Assembly: GCA_033060915.1 (NCBI GenBank)
Contig: CM065384.1
Location: forward strand, 10,815,001-10,879,000
Direction: 5' to 3'
Length of the DNA: 64,000 nucleotides
DNA from: Euryodendron excelsum
Lineage: Eukaryota; Streptophyta; Magnoliopsida; Ericales; Pentaphylacaceae
Shown here piece by piece: positions 45,343 through 56,700 of the stretch. Below the pieces are notes generated by a model, which was not told where the DNA came from, did not search any database, and worked only from the letters and a program-made list of their open reading frames with translations. A program made the translations under genes and the position numbers. Position 1 is the first letter of the stretch, and each line of letters starts with the position of its first letter.

Positions 45343-45388
45343 TTAGACTAAGAGAAAACCCTTGACACGGTGACCTTCAATAGCCTAA
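45343..45388 (-). other. Conserved R/U5 hairpin, subtype A form
   Basis: TTAGACT (45343-45349) and AGCCTAA (45382-45388). The pairing extends to 9 bp with GA/TC outside. One G-U wobble. The loop has GTCACCGTGTCAAGGG. Confidence 0.7.
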
Positions 45389-45899
45389 TCCTATACATGG
45401 ATCAGGAAATCCCTTGTTTCAAGCAAGCAAGAAAGAGGGGGGGGGGGGGAGAAAATAGGGGATTAAAATAGAAGAAAACCCAAGTGGGTTCGGAGAGAGA
45501 ATAGAGAGGGGAGAAGATGTGTAAACTTAAATAGAGAGTCCACATTGTGTCTTCTTTATTTTGTTTTGCTTCGCGCGCTTTATTTTTCTTGCTTTGCTTC
45601 GGTCTTCGCTTCAGTCTTCATTTTGATCTTTGGGAACTTGTCTTGATCTTCGAGAGCTTTAGGTTGTAGCACTTCAAGTCTTTAATGGAGGCTTTGGAGG
45701 CTAGTGTGTTAGTGTATAAGAGTGTATGCGAGTATATGAGAGCTAGGGTTTGTGTATGGAGGCTAGGGTTTGGAAAACCTAAAGAAAACTAGGGTTTAGG
45801 GAGACTACAAGCTCTGTGTATCGAAGAGTAGGGTTTTTAGACTGAGTTTGTGGACCCCTTCCACGCTGGAGGAGACTCTGTATTTATTGAGAGAAGAAT

Positions 45900-45970
45900 G
45901 ACCTGGCGCCTATTGTAGTGGCGCTAGGCCAAAAATCCTTTTGGCGCCACTAGTAGTGGCGCCAGCCACT
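45900..45970 (-). promoter_or_regulatory. Promoter inverted repeats of E2 5' LTR
   Basis: CTGGCGCCTATTGTAGTGGC and TTGGCGCCACTAGTAGTGGC (with GCCAGCC after it). Directly upstream of the TATA segment in element sense. The second is almost identical to the perfect repeat at 21888-21912. Confidence 0.7.
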
Positions 45971-47410
45971 TAGGAAAGTTTTTAAGTCGGCAAGCAACGT
46001 ATTTTCAGAAGATTTGGGCGCCTGTACTAGTGATTACCATGTAATTTTTAGCATGCCTTCACTAGGAGTAACTCCGAAAGGTTCAGGAATGGCCCAAAAG
46101 GTAAAAAAGGGACTTGGACCCTTAGAACAGTGTCCTAGAGGTAATAGACTTGAAAAATGATGACAAGATGTGTTGGAAGAGTCGATTGAGCCATTAGGGG
46201 CAAAACGGTCAACTAGATCGGACAACTGCCGGGATGGACTCGAAATGTCCCTAAAGAAGACTCGAGAATTGGGAACATTATTTAGAATGTCTTAGGAGGT
46301 TACCGGTTTGATACCCAGAGCCGGTGTGCTCGGAAAAGGAGACCGGCTCACCAGGGGCAAAACAATCATTTCACACCAGGTTTGCCATAACTGACTCGGA
46401 ATGATTCGGAAAGGTAATGGAAGGTCGAGAATACTATAAAAAGCATTCTCAGGTGGTTACCAGTTTGATACCTAGAGCTGGTGTGGTTCTAGGGGCGTTC
46501 GGATGCCTAAGGGCAAAATGGTCATCTTGACCAAAAAGTCTTAGAATTGGCTTGAAACTGACTGGAGGGCACCTAATCAGGCTAGATCATCTTTGGAATG
46601 ATCATGGAAGGGTGGACTTACCGTTCTAAGACTTAGGTACTATCTCGAGAAACATGTCAAAAATGGCCCTAGGGGCAATTTGGTCATTTTTTACCAAAGT
46701 GGGCTAGCAGACACTGGTGTTAACCTGGGTTTTGAGTGTTTCCACCACTTTGACGGTGGTCCCATGATACAGGGGTTTGTTGGCAATTCTCTATATCGAC
46801 CTGTTTGCAAGTACTTTCGCTACTCTGACGGTTGAGATGTTTATGAGTACTTCCGCTACTCTAACGGTTCGTGATCATTTCCGAGACTGCCTGATCTCGA
46901 GAAGCTGCTAAATGGACTTAATGCCTAAAGAATCAACTTTCTCAAAAGGCATGCCGACACAGACATTTCTACATTGGGGGGCTAGCAGGCGCCAAAGGTG
47001 GACCGTTCTACCATCTCAAGGACTTGGGGTCTCATCTCGGTTGACAGGTTTGAAGGGACTTACCGTTCTGAAGAGTTCACTCGAAAATGTGCCGGGCAGG
47101 ATAGACTTACCGCCTCGAGGAATCAACTTTCTCGAGGGAGGGATTGGAATTAGAATTGGAATTGGACTTGGAATTTGGACAGGGGACTTAATGTCTTCGG
47201 AAAGATGTACCTATTGGAATTGGACCAATCAATGCCCCCGCGGGCATTTTGGTCATTTTGCCTCTATTTGGGCCTAAAGGGCCTGCGAAGCAGTTGATTG
47301 ACAGGATTAGACTTAGAAAATTGAGTTGACTCAGAATATGTTCATATCGACTTGAATACAAGTCTAGACGGACTAGAGACTGCCGAGCGGACAAAAATTG
47401 GGTGCTTATA

Positions 47411-47498
47411 GTTTTGAGTAGCCAGACTCAGCTGGGAATTGATGGGAACCCCTAAAAAGTGTCCTAGAGGTAATTAACTTGATGATCAAAGTCAGAAT
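47411..47498 (-). mobile_element. Old T-family LTR (L0), second fragment
   Basis: Begins with the E2 target duplication copy GTTTT. 'gtgtcctagaggtaattaacttga' matches U3 of other T LTRs (for example 30083-30107). It is cut at 47499 by the chromovirus. Confidence 0.7.
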
Positions 47499-49497
47499 TG
47501 TAATATCTCGAACTTCCATTTTTCAGAATTAATGCAATTTCTAATTTCCTGTATTATTTTACTTTGTTTGAGGTCAATGTTGACCTATGTTGTAATATAT
47601 GCTTTATGTATGAGACACATGGGATTAACTCCTATAGTGGTCTCCTAATTACCCACACCCACACACTTATGCATATACTACACTCTCACACTCATTTGCC
47701 GAAAAACGAAGAAGAAAAAGAATGTAAGCACCCCATTTTTTCCTACTCGGTAATCTCTGGCCCGACCGGCTCAGTTTACAAACATTGCAACACATGCAAG
47801 CTTAAGATGAGCCTCTCAATCTCCAATCCAATCGACTGGTTGCTTCTTAGGCCCACAAGGACCCGCAGGAGCCATAAGCACCATCATTCCAGGCAACTTT
47901 CCGAACCAGGCGGTCTTGAAAACCAACGCCATCCAGGTAGCTTCCTGAGATCAGGCGATCTCGGGAACCTACACCTTATCAAAATTCTAGATGGTTCACT
48001 TCTGATGCTTGCTAGCACGCCAATGTAGAATATCCGTCATTCGGTAGTTCTCCGAGACCAGGAGCTTTCGGAAACCAACACCACCCTCATAGGTAGCTTT
48101 TTGAGATCGGGCATTCTTAGGAACCAACACCACCCCACAGGTAGCTCTCTAAGACTAGGCATTCTTAAAGACCAACGTCGCACCGGTATTTTTCCAAGAC
48201 CTGGTGGTTTTAGGAACCAACATCTAGGTTAACACCAGCGCCTGCTAGCCTGACTCAGTAAAAAATGACCAAAGCTGCCCCTGGGGCCTCCAGGCACATT
48301 TTGAGAAAGTTTAAAATCCCTCAAAATGGTAAGTCCACCATTCCAAAGTGTTACTAAACTGTTAGGCATACTCCACACGCCTTCTGGTTCGATTCCAGTC
48401 CCGTTTCGGTTAACTTCGATCAAAATGACCGTTTACCCTTGAACGTCCCAACACTGCACAAACCCCATCGAACGGTGAAAGAACCTCCCAAAACCATCCC
48501 TGAACGACCCGGTATGCTTAACGTAGCATGCCAAACTATTCCTGACCATTTTTAGCCAAACATGGTCAAAATAACCATTTTGCCCTTGGCGATCCGAATG
48601 CACCCCAAAATAACATCCGTCTTAGGTTACTGAACAACGGATCTCTTAGTGCACCCCTATTTAACCTAAGGAAGACCTCACGACGCTAAACACTCACGAC
48701 TCGATAAAAGTTCCCTGGAGCGTCTCACAGACGCTCCGCCTAAATTATCCTTTCTTCCCAATTCCTTGGTTATAACGCACCGTCAAATGACTTGAGAAAT
48801 GCGTAAACTAGGGAATTCCCAAAAGTTCATTCATAGATCGTTCCATCGATATGGCTCGATCGAAGAGATCGCTCACTGAAGCCCTTCATTATACAGCGCA
48901 AAAACTACTACTTTCGACAACCTCTGGAGCTTCTCGCAGATGCTATGCCAAGATTGACTTTTTCTCTAATTCCCTGATTAAAATGCACCGTCAAACGACT
49001 TGAGAAATGTGTAAATTAGGGAATTCCCAAAAGTATTTCTAGAGTACTTTTCATCGGTATGGTCCGATCAAAGAGATCGCTTCCCAAAAGCCTTAATCAC
49101 ACGATACGAAGATAGCTACTTTCAAACACCCTCGGAGTGTATCGCAGACTCTCTACACATATGCCATTTTAAGCACATTTCTTGAGACGATATCTCACAC
49201 TTCTGAACACCATTCGAGCTTCTAAAAAACATGAAAGTTCACCGGAAGCCCCGGGAGAACACCCCGGGTGCAACCAATTCCTCCAAAACCTTCCCGGTTG
49301 GCTCAATTATCGAGATAAAGTTTAAACGAACTTTCCCGTGATGGAGCGTATGCTACATGCGCTCAAATTTTGATCAGATCAACCAAATTTTGATCAACGG
49401 TTGAGATTTAACCAGTACACAGGGTGCCACGTGTCATTATGGTAATGGAACAATACCTGCGCATATGCTACAAGCGCCAGGCCTATTCCAGGTTGCC

Positions 49498-49506
49498 TAT
49501 AAATAC
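49498..49506 (+). promoter_or_regulatory. TATA box of the solo LTR at 47723
   Basis: TATAAATAC about 1775 bases into the LTR, after GCGCATATGCTACAAGCGCC. Confidence 0.7.
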
Positions 49507-49917
49507 CAGAACCCCCCCCCCCCCCTTTTGCATATTCCAGGTCTGAAATTGATGCGAAGCTCTGCTGAAATTGCTCCAGAGCCTCGAATCCCTACATATA
49601 TTCACCCATCCAACACTTAGGCTAGATTCCACCACCCTAAAGGCCCTACACTTCACTTACTTAGCCTTATGCACTATTAAACACTCCCTTCCAGCCCTTC
49701 AAGCCTTCTTGAAGTCATTCAAGCTCCAATCAAGACATCTATTGAAGACTACAAGTGTGTTGAAGGCAAAAGGTGGTATCCCTTTTACATTTTTGTCTTC
49801 CCCCACTCTTCTCTTCTCCCTCCTAGCCTACTTAGGCTATTCTCTATTTTAATCCCCATCTTAAACCCCCCATTCTTACATGCTTGAGCCAAGAGGGCTC
49901 ATGCCTAGAGGAAAGCA

Positions 49918-49950
49918 AGTGAGAGCCATCGTGTAAGGGGATCTCTCACT
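49918..49950 (+). other. Conserved R/U5 hairpin, subtype B form
   Basis: AGTGAGAG (49918-49925) and CTCTCACT (49943-49950), eight perfect pairs. Loop CCATCGTGTAAGGGGAT. Confidence 0.7.
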
Positions 49951-50754
49951 AGCCTAGTTTAAGATGGTATAGCCTAGGAGCCCCTTGTTTATGTAGTGTA
50001 GCCTAAAAGCCTTGTATTTGATTATGACCCCTTGCATATTACTATTTTGATCATGTCTTGTGTGCTTGGTTTCATTTTTACGCTTATTACCATGTTTTAC
50101 AATGCTTACATTACTCTTAGTTCCACACCATTTCCAAGCTTTATATTGCTTTCAAAAATAATTTCAAGAGTTGGCTCCTTGAAGTTTAGGATGAGACCTT
50201 AGAAATCATGCCCTAAAAGATCCCCTACTAACCCCTAACTCTCTTTTTGGCATCATGGCATATTTGACTTGCATAAGAATTGTTTTCAAGCTCTCTAAAT
50301 TTTAAGGTTTTCATTCTTTTAAGTTTAGTGGTTGAAATGGCCTCATGGAGCCCTCTCTTGAGTCGTCTCCCTTTTGTTTGGCCATAGAAACCCTCTCTTG
50401 ATGGAATGGTCTCCTTGAAAATAGTTTTCAAAATTCTTTTTCAAAAATGGCTTTCAAAAATTCATTCTCTCCCTCTTTGCATTAAAAATGGTGCTTCAAA
50501 AAGTTATTATCATGTTGATTTTTGACCCATTGCACTCTTGTCAAGATAATGGTTATAATGGCCTTGAGGGAGCCTTCCTTGGGATGGTCTCCAAGCACCA
50601 CCCATACAAACCATACTCTTGGTTAGAATAAAAATTTTCATGGAAATGATCTTCATAAAGATGCCCTACCAAAGTTCATTGCATGACAAGTTTTGTTTTT
50701 CAAAACTCTTTCCAAAAGTGCATTAAACAACATTTCAACATCATCTTTCAATTT

Positions 50755-51110
50755 AACCCTAGGTTAACTTGACCCTAGTCGACCAACCCTTGGTTAAGTT
50801 GACCCTAGTTAACTCACCTTAGGTTAACTTGACCCTAGTTAACCAACCCTCGGTTAACTTGACCCTAGTTAACCAACCCTAGGGTAACTTGACCCTAGTT
50901 ACCTAACCCTAGGTTTACTTGACCCTAGTTGACCAACCCTAGGTTAACTTGACCCTAGTTATCCAACCCTAGGTTAACTTAACCCTAGTTCACTCACCTG
51001 AGGTTAACTTAACCCTAGTTAGTTAACCCTAAGTCATCTTAACCTTAGGTTAACCCTACTCTAGTTAGTCAACCCTAGTCCAACTTAACCTTAGGTCACC
51101 CCTAACCATA
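50755..51110. repeat. About 30-bp minisatellite in subtype B LTR, inverted copy
   Basis: About ten units of CCAACCCTAGGTTAACTTGA plus CCCTAGTTAA, degenerate towards the right end. The inverse complement of the arrays at 4800 and 18500. Confidence 0.85.
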
Positions 51111-52987
51111 GGCTAACACAACATAGGTTAGTATGCTTCAAGGTTCCAACTCATGAACCCTTTTTAAATCATCTTTCAATTTTAAACTATACCCATTACC
51201 AATTTTTTCAAAACCTTCTATCCTCTTGAGATCTCAAAAACCAACTCCATAACCCTTAAAATCCCCTACACTCCAACTTTAAGGCATTTCTAAAAATGTT
51301 TTCAAAAGGTCACAAACCTAAGGTCTTCCTAGCCCTTTTATGGTTTAGGACCCCAAAGGAAGGTGATGTATCAAGAGCAACCTCCAAGGTTGTCCATATT
51401 AGGACTCTAAACCCTTAGCCATTTTCAAAAACCACTTTCAAAAACTAATTCATCAAAACATTCCAAAGTCATCCCTCCATGGTTTTCAAAAACAAGACCT
51501 CAAAAACACTTTCAAAATCTCTCGAGTCCTTCTAAAGCATTTTTCAAAAGCTTCCTTAAGTTGATCCAAAAACATTTTTAAAGCACTCCCTTATCCAAAT
51601 CTCAAATCAAAACTTTCAAGACCACAAAGGGTCTTCAATTTTTCCAAAGACCACAAAGTGTCTTTAACTTTTTCAAAGACCTCAAGGTGTCTTAAACTTT
51701 TCCAAAGACCTCAAAGTGTCTTCAAACTTTCCAAAGGCCCTAACGCTCCTATTTTCCATCAAGCTCTTGACTGAACTACGATTGACTTGATTCTCTTCAA
51801 ATGAGATACGTAGGCAACCTAAAATGGTGCTGTCATAACTTCTATTTCAACTCCAGTCTCTTTTTTCAAAAGTTCTTATCAATTCAAGGTTTCTATCTCA
51901 AACCCTTTAAAACTCCCATGCTTTCAAACTTCTTCTAAAACATGCATCATGCATCATTCAGCCGAAAAGTGATGACTAAACCCTATTTTTAAAACTCTAA
52001 AAGTGGATATTAAAGGAACAATGGTAACCGGTTATTCTAGTGAGTGAATAAAAGGGTGATTGACATGTAGGTACCGAAAAGGGGGGGGGGGGGGTAGGGT
52101 GATGATCTTAGGATATCTTCCTTACATGTAACCAACCCCTGGACCATAGATTTATGTTTTCAAAAGACCAAAATGGAGTTATTTTCGAAAAGGGCTTAAA
52201 TCTTTTCAAAGGTTGCCAAACAACCTATTTTCTTAATAACACTCTCTTGAGGGAGTTTTCAAAAATATTTTTCAAAAACCCTAGGTTTAATCTTCAGATT
52301 AACACTTAGTTTTAAGTACCTTAACTCACCTTAATCAAGTTAGGTGGTGACTCCTATTTCTCGACAAAGCCCTTAATCAAACTAATCTTTAATTCAAACC
52401 TAGTCGCACTTATCCTTCTAGGAGGATAAGTTCTAGTGATAGAGTTCCATGCTTTTTGTCTCTGAGCTGAAAGGACCTTGGACACCCAAAAACAAGGGTG
52501 CGACAAAGAAGAAGAAGAAAAGAGGAAAAAGAAGACGAACAAGAAAGGAGAAGATTGAAGGGAGAAGAAGCTTAGAGAGTCTCAACCTATGCTAAGATAA
52601 GCCATTGATGAACTTGAACAAGCTTGAAGAAAGGTATAAACCCTAGCTTGCATGTGTATATATATGTATATCTATGTGAGCTGTGACATTTGGGTAATGC
52701 TTGGCAACTCTTTTGAGTCCCATTTGGCTAGATTTTGAAGCCTCATAAGCTTATGTTTAGGGTTTGAGGTGAGGGTTTGTAAAACCCCCAAATTTGTACA
52801 TATTGGGGTTGAGATTTCAAAACTTAGATTCCTTTGATTTATATGTTTAAAATGTTTCATTTTGAGTTATTGTGGTCTTCTTGGGTCATAGACCCTATAA
52901 GCATTAAAACAGTTTGGAAGAGTTTTGATAGAGTTTGGTTTAAGTTGAGTGAGAATTGGGGATTTTTCACATGGGTTTCATTTTTCC

Positions 52988-52995
52988 TATAAAAG
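52988..52995 (+). promoter_or_regulatory. TATA box of the chromovirus LTR
   Basis: CCTATAAAAGGAGTC context. It stands at the left edge of the 71-bp array, in the middle LTR piece. Confidence 0.6.
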
Positions 52996-53300
52996 GAGTC
53001 GACCCCTTTGCATTTGGAGTCTATCCTTTTGTCTCGAGAGTTCGCAGTTTCACTTCTTCAGGAAAGGAGTCGACCCATTTGCCTCGAGGGTTGACACATT
53101 TGCCTAGAATGTTCACAGCTTTATTTTTCTAAATAAAAGGTCGACACATTTCCCTCAGGGGTCGTCACATTTGTCCAGATTGCTCACAGCTTCATTTTTC
53201 TTAGAAAAGGGTCAACACATTTTCTTCAATGGTCAACACATTTGTGCAGAGAGTTCAAAGCTTTGTTTTGCCAACAAAAAGAGTTGACCCCCTTTGTCAA
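52990..53300. repeat. 71-bp tandem array at the chromovirus promoter
   Basis: GTCGACCCCTTTG, GTCGACCCATTTG, GTCGACACATTTC, GTCAACACATTTT and GTTGACCCCCTTT start at 52998, 53069, 53140, 53211 and 53283, periods 71, 71, 71 and 72. Units are preceded by (A)TAAAAGG-type text, so the TATA-proximal part is in the repeat. Confidence 0.85.
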
Positions 53301-53786
53301 AAGTGTATGCACTTCTCACAAATTATTCCAACCCTTTTATCCTTTGATTTTAACACTTCAACATCCCTCCTCTTTGAGTTTAATTCTCTTTTCTTTGTGT
53401 TATAGCATGGAGTCAATATAGTTGATAATTTTATATGTTCTACATGTAGGAACATTTTTATTAAGCATAACCCTCAAGATTAGAGGTGAGTAACAATATG
53501 CCATGTGTAAAACCCTATTACTTTCCAAATATTTTAAGTTCAACTCCATATCAAGTAGTGTTTTCCATATGTTTTAATGCATCAATGTTTATGTTCAATT
53601 ATAAATGTCACACCTTGAAAAGCAAGCAAGTTATACTTATGTTACGAATCAAAACCCATGGACTACAATGTTTAAATAAAAGAGATGCAAGATTTCCAAT
53701 GTATAGTGCTAACTCAAGGTCCTTTCGTAGCAAGACCTTAAACTCGCTTGATAGTCCTACGGTAGGGGACATAAAATAAATTATTG

Positions 53787-56700
53787 ACATGCGTCGCGCC
53801 CCGATTTTTCGCACTCGGGGAATACACACATAAGCGGGAAAAATGTTGTACTCTCTCGTTAGAACTCACCCTTCTAGAAGAATGAGTGCAACTAGATTTG
53901 AATTGAAAATTAATTTGAATAAAGAGCTTTTGGAAAAAGTTTGGAGTCGCCACCTAACTTGATTAAGGTGAGTTAGGTCACCTAAAACCTAAGCATAATC
54001 CGAAAACTACACTTAGGGTTTTGGAAAATGATTTTTGAAAATATCTCCTCAAGAGAGGGTTTTTTAAGAAACCAGGTTGTTTAGCAACCTTTAGAAAACA
54101 TTTAGCCCTTTTTGAAAAATAAGTCCTTTTGGTCTTTGAAATCAGTGATTCTAAGTTTGGAGGTTGGTTACGTGTAGGGAAGATGCACTAAGCCATTATC
54201 CTACCCCGTCCTTTCAGTACCTATATGTCAATCTACCCTAGATCCACCTATGAGAGTCTTCAACTAACCTATGTTCAATCCTATTCACTTTAGAAAACAA
54301 TGTTTAAAAAGTATGATGTATGATATGCAAGTGTAAGAAAAGAGAGTTGGAAAATAGATTTGAAAAGAAATTGATTTGATTTTAAAAGAAAGATTTGAAA
54401 GGATAGATTTAAAATTTGAAAGTTTAAAAAATTAGAAATAGAGATTTGAAAATAGAAATTTGAAGTTGGAAGTTTGAAAATAGATTGGAGATTTGAAAAT
54501 ATTGTGGAATTTGAGATTTGGAAAATGGGAGACCGCACCCATGAGGGTTGCCTACGTATCCTTTTGGAGGAATCAGGTCAGTCGTAGTTTGGACAAGAGT
54601 CCGATTGAAAATAGAATATTTGATTTGAAAAAGGAGTTGAATTAGAATTTGGATTTGATTTGAATTTAGAATTGAGGATTGGAAATTAGAAGTGTTTTGG
54701 AAAGATTAAGGTTTAGGAAACCTAGACTTAGGAAAGATGAGACTTAGGAAAGACTTGAGATTTAGAAAAATTTAACTCAAATGTTGGACTTGGAAGATTT
54801 GGAAAGATTGGATTTAGGAAATGTTTGAATTAGGAAAGGTTCAAATTAGGAAAGTGTCATCTTAGGAGAGTTTCGATTTGGAAAGTTCCACTTTAGGAAA
54901 GTTTTCAAAATACGAAAGTTTCAACTTAGAAAAGTTTTAACTTTAGGAAAGTTTCATTTTAAGAAAGGTTTTGAAAGAGGAAAGGCTTTGAAAATAAGGA
55001 AGTTTTGAAAATAAGAAAGTTTTGAGTTTAGAAAGTTTTAGATTTGGATAGATTTGAAGTTTTAAGAAAGTTTAGAATTTAGAAAGTTTTAGATTTGGAA
55101 AGTCTTAAAGTTTGAGTTTTAGAAAATCTTGAGATTTGGAAAGGTTTGAATTTAGGAAAGGTTGAAAAACCTAGATTTGGAAAGTTAAGATTTGAAAAGG
55201 AAAGAGTTAGGAAAGGGTTGAATTAGGAAAGATGTAGAAGTTGAGTTTTAAAATTTAGGAAAGATTTTTATATTCAAGTTTTGAAAACTTAAGATTTAGG
55301 TAAGTAGAAGATTAGGAAGGATTTGAATTAGGAAATAGTTGGATTAGGAAGGGATTGGATTTTGTTTCTGAAAGAGAAAGTTTGATTTTGTTTCCAAAAA
55401 CGGAAGATTGGATCTAGTTTCCTAAATGGGAAGATGGGACTTGGTTTTCTAAAGGGAAGATTTGATTTGACATGGATTTGGAAAGAAGTTTTAGAAACCC
55501 TAGTTTTGGAAGTGTATAGTTTTGACGTAGAAAATAGGTTTTGGAAGTATGTATAGTTTTGATGTAGAAAACAAGAGGTTTTGAAAACCTAAGTTTTAAG
55601 GCAAGTTTGAAAATCATGTTTTTGAAAAGAAAATTAGGGTTTCCTAATTGTGGGCTCTAGGGCTTGACTTCGGCTCTAAGGAAAGAGTTTTTTGGAAAGT
55701 GCGTTTTTGGAAATGAAGGTTTTTAGAAGGGAATCTTAGAGAGGAGTTTTTGGAAAGTGAATTTGAAGAGAGAGATTTTGGAAAGAGATTTTAAAGAGAA
55801 TGAGTTTTTGGAAAGTGTATTTTTGGAAACGAAGAGTTTAGAAGGAAAGTCCTAGAGGGGAGTTTCTAGAAGGAAGATTTTGAGAAGAGAGTTTTCAGAA
55901 AGATTTTTAGAAGGAGATTTGTTGGAAAGAAGATTTAGGAAAGTGAATTTTGAGGAGAGTATTTTGGAAATGAGTTCAAAAAGAGAAGTTTTGGAAAATA
56001 GATTTTTGGAGGGAGTTTTTGAAAATAACTTTGGAAAGAAGAATTTTTAGAAAGTACGTTGAAAAAGGAGGTTTTAGGAAAAGAGATTTTTATTAATAGA
56101 GTTTTTAGAATGTATAAAAATGTCTCACTTTCCTAAAACGATTCTAACCATATGAAGGCTAGAACCATTTTAAGAAAGTGATTTTGAAAACAATAAGATT
56201 TGAAAATATGGACCGTAAAAGTCACTTTAATGTAACACTTTCCTGAAGCAACCTTAGCCATGGAAAGGCTAGAATCACCCTAGGATTGTGATTTTGAAAA
56301 CAAGTTTTGAAAAAGGAGATTTTGATGCAATTTTGAAAACAAGGTTAATGCAAATTTTGAAAACAACTTTGAAAGCAACTTTTGGAAGAATGCAAGAATC
56401 ATGATATGCACAATGCAAGTTTGGGTCGTGAACATACAAGGTTAAGGCTTCACCACATAATCAAGGGGGCCGAACCCACGTGGTCTCCGGTTAGACTAGA
56501 AGAAAACCCCCGACACGGTGACTCTCCAATAGTCCAATCCTACACATGGATCGGGAATCCTCTTGTTTCAAGCATGCAAAGAAAGGGGGGGGGGGGGAAA
56601 GAGATGGGGGATTAAAATAGAGAAAACCCAAGTGGGTTAGGAGAGAGAAGAGAGAGGGGGAAGTGCAGAAATTTAAAGAGAAAGCCTATCGTATGTCTTG

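Larger units (their letters stand above)
2911..47410 (-). mobile_element. E2: Tat-lineage Ty3/gypsy element, pol-bearing, interrupted
   Basis: Full E2 with both LTRs. The left (3') LTR is 2911-3408 plus 27123-31373, the internal region is 31374-42692, and the right (5') LTR is 42693-47410. Flanking bases GTTCT (2906-2910) and GTTTT (47411-47415) agree at four of five positions, as expected for an old target-site duplication. The internal region runs, in element sense, from PBS through leader, protease, G-patch, RT, RNase H, archaeal-type RNase H and integrase, then an antisense DUF7745-like ORF and the polypurine tract. No gag is recognisable. The two LTRs differ by roughly one base in ten in the stretches compared by eye, so the insertion is old. 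E1 is nested in the left LTR. Confidence 0.9.
42693..47410 (-). mobile_element. E2 5' LTR (subtype A)
   Basis: TGTCGCACCC on plus to GGGTGCTTATA at 47410 (final TTACA mutated to TTATA), 4718 bases, uninterrupted. It is the best reference for the family. In element sense: U3 with two GTTACCGGTTTGATACCCAG-type phrases (46300-46480), GGCGCC inverted repeats 45900-45970, TATA variant AATAAATAC at 45880-45888, hairpin 45343-45388, poly-G run 45437-45449 and AT-rich U5 43200-44980. No gene seen. Confidence 0.92.
47718..52510 (+). mobile_element. Solo T-family LTR (subtype B) with perfect AAGAA duplication
   Basis: LTR 47723 (TGTAAGCACCCC) to 52505 (AGGGTGCGACA), 4783 bases. AAGAA stands at 47718-47722 and 52506-52510. 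No internal sequence, hence a solo LTR. In order: U3 with 'gaaccaacaccaccc' repeats (48060-48230), GCGCAT inverted repeats (49343-49365, 49458-49480), TATA box 49498-49506, C run about 49512-49525, hairpin 49918-49950, minisatellite 50755-51110, AT-rich U5. Confidence 0.95.

Noticed and set aside
47564..48028. 154-residue plus-strand open frame
   Set aside because: It crosses the junction between the chromovirus LTR and the inserted T LTR at 47723, so it arose by insertion.
53608..53953. Short minus-strand frames near 53.7-53.9 kb
   Set aside because: They cross the boundary of the chromovirus LTR and the solo LTR; no family match.
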